Positions 17,900 through 24,549 of a stretch of DNA of 64,000 nt are shown in pieces. Both the position numbers and the translations under genes were made by a program. This stretch comes from Methanocella paludicola SANAE (GTDB lineage: Archaea > Halobacteriota > Methanocellia > Methanocellales > Methanocellaceae), in the NCBI RefSeq assembly GCF_000011005.1, contig NC_013665.1:496001-560000 (forward strand), given 5' to 3'. Under the pieces are notes generated by a model. That model made no database searches. It was not told the DNA's origin and saw nothing but the letters and a program-made list of their open reading frames with translations. Position 1 is the first letter of the stretch; each line of letters opens with the position of its first letter.

Positions 17900-18975
17900 G
17901 GACCGTCATACAATTCGGCCCTCAGCACCCCGTATGGATCGAGCCCCTCCGGCTAAAGCTGAGCCTGGACGGTGAGATCGTCCGGGATGCGGAGCTGGAG
18001 GCCGGATACGTCCATAAGGGGCTTGAGAAGAAGTTCGAATGGGACTACAACAAGGGCGCTTACCTTTCGGAGCGAGTCTGCGCCATCTGCACGCAGCACC
18101 ACTCGACGTGCTATTGTATGGCCGTCGAGGGCACGATGGGCCTTGAAATCCCTCGTCGGGCGGCCATTATCCGCACTATCATGCTTGAGCTCGAGAGGCT
18201 CCACAGCCATTTGCTCGCCATTGGCCTGACGCTCGAGTCCATCGGCTTCGAGAATATGTTCATGCTGTGCTTCCGTAACAGGGAGATGGTCCTCGACGTG
18301 TTCGAGCGCTCTACAGGTAACCGCGTGCTCCACGGCATCAACATCGTCGGCGGCGTGATCAGGAACATCGGCCCCGAGATGGCGAAGGAGATCAGCGACT
18401 TCTGCGACGCCATGGAGAAAAAATGTCACGACCTCGAGAGCATGATCGTAAATAGCTACACGATCAGGCAGCGCATGCAGGGCGTGGGCGTCATGAGCGA
18501 GAAGCTCGCCAAAGACCTCTGCGTGGTCGGGCCCGTGGCCCGGGGCAGCAACGTGCCCTATGACGTCCGGCACGCATACCCGTATTTACTCTATAAAGAG
18601 GTCAAGGTGACGCCCGTAACGGAAAAGGACGGCGACTGCTGGGCCCGCTCGCTCGTCAGGGTCCGCGAGCTGTTCCAGTCCATCGAGATCATCCGGCAAT
18701 GCCTGCCTTTGCTGGAGGGCACGCCCGACGAGCTTTTCGCCAAGTCTAAGACCCTGCCGGACGGCGAATACTTCGCGCGGGATGAGGCTCCCAGGGGCGA
18801 ATTATTCTATTATGTGAGAGGCAAGAAGTCCAAGGAGCTGGACCGGGTAAAAATAAGAACGTCGACATATGCGAACGGGATCGGCATAGTCCCCCTGATA
18901 AGAGGGTCGCACCTGGCGGACGTCGGCCTCATAACGATCACGTTCGACCCGTGCATAGGGTGCTTCGACAGGTGA
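17896..18975 (+). CDS. Orphan [NiFe]-hydrogenase-like large subunit (Ech/group 4 type)
   Basis: The 359-residue protein opens with VIQFGPQHPVWIEP, as in EchE. It keeps both metal-binding pairs: RVCAICTQHH (Cys62 and Cys65) and the final DPCIGCFDR (Cys353 and Cys356). The first pair has Ala where Gly is usual. It ends right after the last motif, so there is no C-terminal peptide for a maturation protease. No small subunit, membrane subunit or maturation gene is nearby. It overlaps AtwA by 4 bases. It may be a redox or cofactor-binding protein rather than a hydrogenase. Confidence 0.8.
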   Translation: MRTVIQFGPQHPVWIEPLRLKLSLDGEIVRDAELEAGYVHKGLEKKFEWDYNKGAYLSERVCAICTQHHSTCYCMAVEGTMGLEIPRRAAIIRTIMLELERLHSHLLAIGLTLESIGFENMFMLCFRNREMVLDVFERSTGNRVLHGINIVGGVIRNIGPEMAKEISDFCDAMEKKCHDLESMIVNSYTIRQRMQGVGVMSEKLAKDLCVVGPVARGSNVPYDVRHAYPYLLYKEVKVTPVTEKDGDCWARSLVRVRELFQSIEIIRQCLPLLEGTPDELFAKSKTLPDGEYFARDEAPRGELFYYVRGKKSKELDRVKIRTSTYANGIGIVPLIRGSHLADVGLITITFDPCIGCFDR

Positions 18976-19877
18976 CGGCCGTGACCGATCCGTGTGCCTC
19001 ATTTGGCGACGGCTTCGTGAAGGCGCACGATGGCGTCGGCCTTTATTATCGGCAATGGTCGCCTCCCGTGGAAGTGACTTCCTTTGTCCTGTTCATCCAC
19101 GGCATAGGCCTTCACGGAAGCTCTCCCCCATACGGAGAAAAGATCCTGATCAGGCAATTACTGGACCGGGGTACGGCTTTTTATTCTATCGACCTCCGGG
19201 GCCATGGCATGTCCGGAGGCAGCATCGACGGGATCTCCCGGGATACTCTTATAAAAGATATCGATAGCCATGTTGAGCATATCCATGAGCAGTATAGTAG
19301 CGCCAGGATATTTTTGTACGGCCATAATTTCGGAGGCATACTGGCACTGTACTACGCTTCCAGGTGCCCGAAAAACCTGCGCGGCATCATAATGTCCGAG
19401 TATTCGACACGGATACGGGATGAGGTGAAAAAGATCCGGGAACCGACCGCGGCGATCGCGCTCAAGGAACGCCTCGTTGAGAAGCTATATAAAAGATCGA
19501 AAAAGCTCGAGATCCTGTCGCCCGATGATTACGAGCAGCTCTGCGACAAATACCGTATTCCCATGGACGCCGGCATCATGAGGTCCCTGGAAACGTCGGG
19601 AAGCGGCCGAAAATGCATGCTATATGGCAAAGACTTCTTCACGGCTTGCGGTGTCGGCCAGGATGCCGCGATCGCAGGGGCAGTCAGGCTGCCCTTTCTG
19701 ACTATATTCTCCCGAAATGACCCATTCTTCGACATCCGGGGAGCCTATGACATCCTTACCCGCGTCCAGTCGTACGATAAAGAGCTGACCCAGGTGGACG
19801 CGGCGGGCCACTATGGCATCATCGAGGCAAGCAAGGATATCGTCGGCAAATGGGTCCTTTCCAGGACCACCAAATAA
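18972..19877 (+). CDS. Alpha/beta hydrolase with altered nucleophile
   Basis: GTG 18972 overlaps the preceding stop (GTGA) and gives 301 residues. The fold is a monoacylglycerol-lipase-like alpha/beta hydrolase: LFIHGIGLHG (oxyanion region), DLRGHGMSGG and the elbow GHNFGG. The catalytic Ser of GxSxG is replaced by Asn119. The likely acid (SRNDPFFD) and His (DAAGHYG) remain. It may be inactive as an esterase or use different chemistry. It is the last gene of the AtwA operon. Confidence 0.8.
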   Translation: MTAVTDPCASFGDGFVKAHDGVGLYYRQWSPPVEVTSFVLFIHGIGLHGSSPPYGEKILIRQLLDRGTAFYSIDLRGHGMSGGSIDGISRDTLIKDIDSHVEHIHEQYSSARIFLYGHNFGGILALYYASRCPKNLRGIIMSEYSTRIRDEVKKIREPTAAIALKERLVEKLYKRSKKLEILSPDDYEQLCDKYRIPMDAGIMRSLETSGSGRKCMLYGKDFFTACGVGQDAAIAGAVRLPFLTIFSRNDPFFDIRGAYDILTRVQSYDKELTQVDAAGHYGIIEASKDIVGKWVLSRTTK

Positions 19878-19893
19878 GCCTCTCATGCGAAAT

Positions 19894-19928
19894 GTATTTC
19901 TATTTTGTCTCATATGAGTAATAATTGT
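19894..19928 (+). promoter_or_regulatory. Promoter with CATATG element (site 3)
   Basis: CTCATATGAG, a 10-bp palindrome, lies at 19909-19918. At the position of the TATA box stands GTATTTCTA (19894-19902), seven of nine matches to the CTATTTATA of the other sites, with the same 8-base spacing to CATATG. From 19907 to 19928 the sequence is identical to site 4 at 22843-22864. It should drive the NifX-DUF5320-MinD operon starting at 19947. Confidence 0.6.
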
Positions 19929-19946
19929 ATATGAGGAGCGTTACCA

Positions 19947-20288
19947 ATGGAAATTTGTATAACGGCAACTTCGGATGACCTGGAAAGTAAAGTGGACGGA
20001 CGGTTCGGGCGATGTAAGTTTTTCATCCTCGTCGACCCCTCGACCATGAAGTACAGGGCAGTGCGTAATTCGGCAGCCGATGAATCCGGCGGCGCAGGTA
20101 TCAAAGCCGCCAATACCGTGATAAAATATGCGCCCGCTGCTATCATTACGGGGCTGATTGGGGACAACGCCTTTAACGTCATTAAGGCATTCGGCGTGAA
20201 GCTATACTCGTGCGGGAACGTGAATGTCAGAGAAGCCGTGGGACAATATAGCGCCGGAAAGCTGAGAACCATCGACGCTCCAAAATAA
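19947..20288 (+). CDS. NifX family protein
   Basis: The 113-residue protein has the one-domain NifX fold: MEICITATSDDLESKVDGRFG, the CKFFILVD strand, then AAIITGLIGDNAF. It is similar to the proteins at 15044, 22253 and 22882 and probably binds a metal cluster or its precursor. It is first in an operon behind site 3, with a GAGGAGCG ribosome site at 19933-19940. No nitrogenase genes accompany it. Confidence 0.85.
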   Translation: MEICITATSDDLESKVDGRFGRCKFFILVDPSTMKYRAVRNSAADESGGAGIKAANTVIKYAPAAIITGLIGDNAFNVIKAFGVKLYSCGNVNVREAVGQYSAGKLRTIDAPK

Positions 20289-20300
20289 GGAGGATCTAAG

Positions 20301-20516
20301 ATGCCAGGACGAGATGGAACAGGCCCCGAGGGTAAAGGCCCCCGTGGAAGAAGGATGGGGCCATGCAGGGATACGAATATCCCTACAGGCCCTGATGAGA
20401 AAAAGAACGACGCGGGCGAGGATACGCCCGGCTCCGCCATCTATGGCGTCGGCCGCGGCGGGAAGCCCCGTGGATGCGGCCAAGGGTTTAGCGGCGGTCG
20501 CAGGCGCTCGAGGTAA
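20301..20516 (+). CDS. DUF5320-type small Gly/Arg-rich protein
   Basis: The 71-residue protein starts with MPGRDGTGPEGKGPRGRRMG, the hallmark of DUF5320 proteins, and ends in a Gly/Arg-rich tail. A perfect AAGGAGG lies at 20287-20293. Such proteins accompany NifX-like and MinD-like ATPases in many anaerobes. The function is unknown. Two Cys residues (C22 and C59) are present. Confidence 0.8.
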   Translation: MPGRDGTGPEGKGPRGRRMGPCRDTNIPTGPDEKKNDAGEDTPGSAIYGVGRGGKPRGCGQGFSGGRRRSR

Positions 20517-20520
20517 GGGC

Positions 20521-21387
20521 ATGCGCATCGCCATCGCGAGCGGCAAGGGCGGTACCGGCAAGTCGACCGTCGCCTGTAATATGGCCCTGGCCCTGGCAAA
20601 GGCCGGGTCGGGCATAACGCTCGCCGACTGTGACGTGGAGGAGCCCAACCTCCACCTCTTCTTGCCGGACGGCGAAGCCAGTGTCGAGGAGGTGTTCATC
20701 AGCGTGCCCGTCATCGACCGATCCCGGTGTAATTACTGTGGCAAGTGCGCCGACTTCTGTAAGTTCAACGCCATTTCCATATTTCCCGGCACTGCACTGA
20801 CGTTCCCCGGCCTCTGCCACTCGTGCGGCGGGTGCCTGCTCGTCTGCCCTCAAAGCGCCATAAAAGAGGTGTCCAGGAAGGTGGGCGTAGTAAAGACCTC
20901 CAGGCCTGCCGGAGGCATCGAGCTGATCACGGGCATGCTCGATGAAGGCGAGCACTCGTCAGTTCCTGTAATCAGATCGGTGAAAAAGAGGCTCCCTGAA
21001 GGGGGCACGTCGATCATTGACTGTTCCCCGGGCACGTCATGCAACATGGTAGCGGCGGTAAATGGCTGCGACTACTGCATACTGGTCACCGAGCCCACGC
21101 CGTTCGGCCTTCATGACCTGGCCCTGGCCGTGGACGTGTTAGTAGCGATGGAAGTCCCGCATGGCGTCGTGGTCAACAAGCATACCGGCGATAACGCGCT
21201 CATCGAGGACTATTGTACCGGCCGCGGCATCGATATCCTGGAAAAGATACCCTACGATGATAAGATCGCGAGGACCTATAGCGGCGGGATCATCGCGGTC
21301 AATGCGCTGCCGAGGCTCGCCCCGATGTTCATATCGATATATGAAAAAGTCCAGCGGAGGGTCGGGCAAGCATGCCAGTGCAAGTAA
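20521..21387 (+). CDS. MinD-superfamily P-loop ATPase with ferredoxin insert (first of pair)
   Basis: ATG 20521, four bases after the DUF5320 stop, gives 288 residues; the longer open frame reads through the DUF5320 gene and is rejected. Walker A is SGKGGTGKST (residues 7-16). The ferredoxin insert has CNYCGKCADFC and CHSCGGCLLVC (about residues 65-110). Such tandem ATPases (COG1149 type) are linked to NifX-like proteins and are thought to use ATP to move or reduce Fe-S clusters. It overlaps its partner by 16 bases. Confidence 0.88.
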   Translation: MRIAIASGKGGTGKSTVACNMALALAKAGSGITLADCDVEEPNLHLFLPDGEASVEEVFISVPVIDRSRCNYCGKCADFCKFNAISIFPGTALTFPGLCHSCGGCLLVCPQSAIKEVSRKVGVVKTSRPAGGIELITGMLDEGEHSSVPVIRSVKKRLPEGGTSIIDCSPGTSCNMVAAVNGCDYCILVTEPTPFGLHDLALAVDVLVAMEVPHGVVVNKHTGDNALIEDYCTGRGIDILEKIPYDDKIARTYSGGIIAVNALPRLAPMFISIYEKVQRRVGQACQCK

Positions 21388-22256
21388 CGGTGATCAGCGG
21401 GAAAGGTGGCACGGGGAAGACGACCGTGACTGCATCGCTCGGGATGTTCTTCAACCATCCGACCTTTGCGGATTGCGATGTGGACGCCTCGAACCTTCAC
21501 CTGCTCCTGAAGCCTGAAGTAAAAGAAAAAAAGCCTTACTCCGGCCATAAATTCCCCGTCGTCGACGAAAGCGCGTGCGTTGCATGCGGTGCATGCGAGA
21601 CATATTGCCGATTTAACGCCGTCTCCATGCGAGAGCATGCGGCCATCGACCCGACCGCCTGCGAAGCCTGCGGCGTATGCGTTGCCGTCTGCCCCGCAGG
21701 GGCCATATCGCTGGTCGAACGCCCCTGCGGCGAGGTCTACGTATCCGATACCGCGTACGGCCCTATGGTGCATGCCCGGCTGGACCCGGGCGTGGGCACC
21801 GCCGGAAAGCTGGTCACGATGGTACGAGAGGAGGCGATAAAGGTCGCAGGAGAGGACGGCATAGTGCTCATAGACGGGCCGCCCGGCATAGGCTGCCCCG
21901 TCATCGCGTCCCTGGCCGGGGCCGACATCGCGCTGCTGGTCGTGGAGCCCACTGTCTCCGGGTATAGCGACTTCAAGCGTGCCATGGAGGTCGTCCGGCG
22001 CTTCAAGGCCAGGCCCTGTGTCTGCATTAACAAGTACGACCTGAACGAGCCGTACTCGAAGATGATAGAGTCCTACTGCGGCCAATCGGGCGTGCCGGTA
22101 ATAGGCAAGATCCCGTATGAACGGAAAATATTCGATTGCCTGAGCCAGGGCAGGATACCCGTATCCTGCGCGGGCAAAGAGATCCGGGGCCTCTACAGGC
22201 AGATGTACGATAATTTGTATAAGCTGATAGAAAAAGTGAGGAGTGAAAACCAATGA
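21372..22256 (+). CDS. MinD-superfamily P-loop ATPase with ferredoxin insert (second of pair)
   Basis: The 294-residue partner has Walker A SGKGGTGKTT (residues 8-17) and a ferredoxin insert CVACGACETYC and CEACGVCVAVC (about residues 68-108). The segment IDGPPGIGCPV matches the Walker B/switch of the family. It probably forms a heterodimer with the preceding gene. Its stop overlaps the NifX start at 22253 (ATGA), so the three are translationally coupled. Confidence 0.88.
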   Translation: MPVQVTVISGKGGTGKTTVTASLGMFFNHPTFADCDVDASNLHLLLKPEVKEKKPYSGHKFPVVDESACVACGACETYCRFNAVSMREHAAIDPTACEACGVCVAVCPAGAISLVERPCGEVYVSDTAYGPMVHARLDPGVGTAGKLVTMVREEAIKVAGEDGIVLIDGPPGIGCPVIASLAGADIALLVVEPTVSGYSDFKRAMEVVRRFKARPCVCINKYDLNEPYSKMIESYCGQSGVPVIGKIPYERKIFDCLSQGRIPVSCAGKEIRGLYRQMYDNLYKLIEKVRSENQ

Positions 22257-22582
22257 AAGTTTGCATACCCATTGAAGGGACTATGGTGTCCCAGCATTTC
22301 GGCCACACGCCGGAATTCCTGATAGTGACGATCGAAGACGGCAAAGCCGTATCCAGGAAAGTCGAAAAGAGCCCTGGCCATGAGCCCGGGCTCCTGCCGA
22401 AGCTCATGGCATCGTGGGGCGTCACGCACGTCATCACGGGCGGCCTGGGCAGAAGGGCGCTGGACATGTTCGAGGAGAGGAACATACGGGTGATCTCCGG
22501 GGTCTCGGGGACCGCCGACGAGGCCTTAGAATCGTTCCTGGGCGGAAAGCTGGTCGCCGGCGAGAACATGTGCGACCATTAG
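22253..22582 (+). CDS. NifX family protein
   Basis: The 109-residue protein (MKVCIPIEGTMVSQHFGHTP, then THVITGGLGRRALDMFEE) is the third NifX-like protein of the window and ends with Cys-Asp-His. It overlaps the second MinD-type ATPase by 4 bases. The small size and single domain match the cluster-carrier type rather than full NifB. Confidence 0.85.
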   Translation: MKVCIPIEGTMVSQHFGHTPEFLIVTIEDGKAVSRKVEKSPGHEPGLLPKLMASWGVTHVITGGLGRRALDMFEERNIRVISGVSGTADEALESFLGGKLVAGENMCDH

Positions 22583-22585
22583 GTG

Positions 22586-22758
22586 CCCGGCGATAAGCTG
22601 TTCGACATCCGCCGCATTCGGCCTGAAATACCTGAAAAGCGCGCATGTTCAGGTCGGTCAAGTGCCCGAAGTGCGGCGAGATGATCTCCGAGGCCCGGGC
22701 GAGGGTACGGGATGGCGGATTTATCTTCATCCCATGCTCTGGCGAATATGATAGATAA
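22586..22758 (+). pseudogene. Remnant of an FmdE-like zinc-finger C-terminus, frameshifted
   Basis: Directly after the NifX stop, one frame encodes [17 protein letters not shown] and then, after a shift at about 22640-22645, another frame encodes [20 protein letters not shown] and onward to a TAA at 22756-22758. Together these read like the end of FmdE-type proteins (formylmethanofuran dehydrogenase-associated, treble-clef zinc finger). One expected Cys of the second zinc pair is Phe (GFIFIPCSG). No N-terminal part is present. Alternatively the second frame is a real 37-residue protein from ATG 22645. Confidence 0.55.
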
Positions 22759-22829
22759 AGCCCGCTACTTATAAAAATGACAGTTTTATTATAACACTGC
22801 CAGCGTGACAAACTGCGAATGTGCCGAAA

Positions 22830-22864
22830 CTATTTATAGTTAGTCTCATATGAGTAATAATTGT
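22830..22864 (+). promoter_or_regulatory. Promoter with TATA-N8-CATATG element (site 4)
   Basis: CTATTTATA at 22830-22838 and the palindrome CTCATATGAG at 22845-22854 repeat the arrangement of sites 1-3 with the same 8-base spacing. The 22 bases from 22843 to 22864 are identical to those at site 3. It heads the second NifX-DUF5320 unit. Confidence 0.65.
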
Positions 22865-22881
22865 GTATCGGAGGGCCGCAC

Positions 22882-23211
22882 GTGAGCATTTGTATAACGG
22901 CAGATGGTGCCTATATCAATGGTAAAGTGAGCGAGTTCTTCGGGCGATGTAAAAATTTCATGTTGATCGACCTGGAAACTGGCGAACTGGACATCGTACC
23001 GAATATGGCAGCCTACCTGAATAATGCGGGCCTGAGGGCCGCCGCAGACATTATCAAGCATAAGCCTTCGGCCGTCATAGCCGGCAGGATCGGTAAAAAT
23101 GCCTTGAAGGCCCTGCGAAAGGCCGGCATCGAAGTGCTCATGGCCAAAAATATGACCATCCGGGAAGCCCTGGAGCAGTATAGGTCAGGGAAACTAGAAA
23201 AATTACGATAA
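22882..23211 (+). CDS. NifX family protein
   Basis: GTG 22882, placed behind GGAGGG at 22870-22875, gives 109 residues; the frame is open from 22861 but that start would precede the ribosome site. It resembles the 19947 protein throughout (SICITADGAYINGKVSEFFG, CKNFMLIDLETGEL, VIAGRIGKNALKAL), so this unit is probably a duplication of the 19.9-20.5 kb unit with its promoter. Confidence 0.82.
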   Translation: MSICITADGAYINGKVSEFFGRCKNFMLIDLETGELDIVPNMAAYLNNAGLRAAADIIKHKPSAVIAGRIGKNALKALRKAGIEVLMAKNMTIREALEQYRSGKLEKLR

Positions 23212-23228
23212 AAAAGGAGAAAAATATA

Positions 23229-23450
23229 ATGCCAGATAAAGATGGGACCGGTCCGACGGGCGAAGGCCCGGCAGGAAGAATGATGGGGCCATGTAGCCAC
23301 CCCAAAGAAGAGAGGGAACTAACGGAAGGAGCAGACGCCGGCAATCCGGAGGGCCAGGGTGGTAAGCCTCGCGGGCGCGGCCGGGGCCATTGCGGCGGAA
23401 GGCAGCATCACGGCCACGGAAGAATGAGGCGCTGCTGCGAGGAGATCTGA
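23229..23450 (+). CDS. DUF5320-type small Gly/His/Arg-rich protein
   Basis: The 73-residue protein starts MPDKDGTGPTGEGPAGRMMG, like the 20301 protein, and ends with a His/Arg-rich tail with CCEEI. The His and Cys residues could bind metal. It follows NifX by 17 bases with AAAAGGAG at 23212-23219. The duplication of the NifX-DUF5320 pair is visible in gene order as well as sequence. Confidence 0.8.
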   Translation: MPDKDGTGPTGEGPAGRMMGPCSHPKEERELTEGADAGNPEGQGGKPRGRGRGHCGGRQHHGHGRMRRCCEEI

Positions 23451-23467
23451 CGCATCCTTGATGCGTC
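23449..23467 (+). terminator. Short perfect hairpin at the end of the DUF5320 gene
   Basis: GACGCATC and GATGCGTC form an 8-bp stem around a 3-base loop, starting inside the TGA stop. No T-run follows; instead a TATA-like AAATATAAG stands at 23476-23484 for the next gene. It may shape the mRNA 3' end, or be an operator for the DUF134 gene just downstream. Confidence 0.35.
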
Positions 23468-23508
23468 GCCACCACAAATATAAGCATGGCGGAGAATGAA
23501 CTAAAAAG

Positions 23509-23886
23509 ATGAGAGAAAGAAGATGCGCCGGCAGGCCCCGCTCGAAAAGGTGCCTGTCGGGCGGCCATTTCAGGTGCATGATGCCCGCGTGCAGGCGCGA
23601 AGGGCAGATGGACACAGTGACGCTGCTGCCCGAGGAGATCGAGGCCATCAAGCTGGCCGACCTTCTCGACCTGGAGCAGGAGGAGATCGCGGCCCGTATG
23701 GGCGTGTCCCGGAAGACGGCATGGAAAGACCTCCACAGCGCCCGAAAAAAGATCGCCGATGCCGTGATCAACGGCAAAATATTACAGATCGAGGGGTGCG
23801 AGACCGCCGGTAGCAGGGCGTGTGGCATGAGACAGTGCCGAAGCGGGCGTGGCGATGAGAGTTGTAACGGCGATGAAATGCCGTAG
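23509..23886 (+). CDS. DUF134 family DNA-binding protein, second copy
   Basis: The 125-residue protein shares with the 14563 protein the N-terminal pattern (RRCAGRPRSKRCLSG) and the helix-turn-helix EEIEAIKLADLLDLEQEEIAARMGVSRKTAW, but has a different Cys-rich tail (CETAGSRACGMRQC). Regulation of the neighbouring NifX genes is likely. A TATA-like box at 23476 suggests its own promoter. Confidence 0.85.
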   Translation: MRERRCAGRPRSKRCLSGGHFRCMMPACRREGQMDTVTLLPEEIEAIKLADLLDLEQEEIAARMGVSRKTAWKDLHSARKKIADAVINGKILQIEGCETAGSRACGMRQCRSGRGDESCNGDEMP

Positions 23887-23954
23887 TGTATGGCCGTGCA
23901 ATAATTCACGATATTAAAAATATCCGTATGCCTACATTTCTACAGGATGATTTT

Positions 23955-24173
23955 ATGACACACCATGAAGGGCATCACGGGGGGCACGAGCATCACCATG
24001 GCGAGGGCACGCATCCGACAGGGTACCATCATCACATGGGCGAATGCCCCTACTGTAAGAGTGGCGGCTTTAAGACAAAGGATGAAGAGATAAAAGCGCT
24101 GGAAAGCTATAAAAATGATATTAACGAGCAGATGACGTACGTCGATAGGCGGCTGGAGGAACTCCGGAAGTGA
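23955..24173 (+). CDS. His-rich metal-binding-like small protein
   Basis: ATG 23955 gives 72 residues; the frame opens earlier, and ATG 23928 is an alternative. The N-terminal 30 residues hold about 14 His (MTHHEGHHGGHEHHHGEG and following), then CPYC, then a predicted coiled coil (ALESYKNDINEQMTYVDRRLEELR) like the C-terminus of longer DUF5320 proteins. Metal storage or delivery is an inference from composition and context. Confidence 0.65.
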   Translation: MTHHEGHHGGHEHHHGEGTHPTGYHHHMGECPYCKSGGFKTKDEEIKALESYKNDINEQMTYVDRRLEELRK

Positions 24174-24258
24174 ATCCGCACGGGCCTGGCCTCCTCTTTT
24201 TAAGGCTTAACCATGGGGCCGGGTACGTGAATATTCTATAGTGATAAGGAGCGGTCAC

Positions 24259-24486
24259 GTGCCAGAAAAAGACAGTACGGGCCAGCCGGGCGAAAGCAGC
24301 GACGGGAATGACCTGGATCCGGGCAAGAGCCCTGAAGATCCAATGGCTTCTGGGACTCCGGAAAACGAGGACAAGGATAAGGCCATGGTCCAGGAAGGCC
24401 GATCCCCTATATGTGCCAGCGGGCATTGCTGTGGCCGGAGAAAAGCCCGGAAGATCCCGATAAGCCAATATTTTGGCGATAACTAG
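24259..24486 (+). CDS. Degenerate DUF5320-like small protein
   Basis: GTG 24259 behind AAGGAG (24245-24250) gives 75 residues that begin VPEKDSTGQPGES, a divergent copy of the MPxKDGTGPxGEG opening. The middle is Asp/Glu/Pro-rich and the end has CASGHCCGRRKARK. It is the third copy in the island and has lost most Gly/Arg repeats. It may be functional or decaying. Confidence 0.55.
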   Translation: MPEKDSTGQPGESSDGNDLDPGKSPEDPMASGTPENEDKDKAMVQEGRSPICASGHCCGRRKARKIPISQYFGDN

Positions 24487-24549
24487 GATATGGACGCTAG
24501 CGTATCCGGGACCGTCATTTTTTTCTATACATACCGCAGGATTTGATAT

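Noticed and set aside
17896-18975. FpoD/NuoD-type complex I subunit
   Set aside because: All four metal-binding Cys are present and the N-terminus is EchE-like; complex I subunits lack these Cys.
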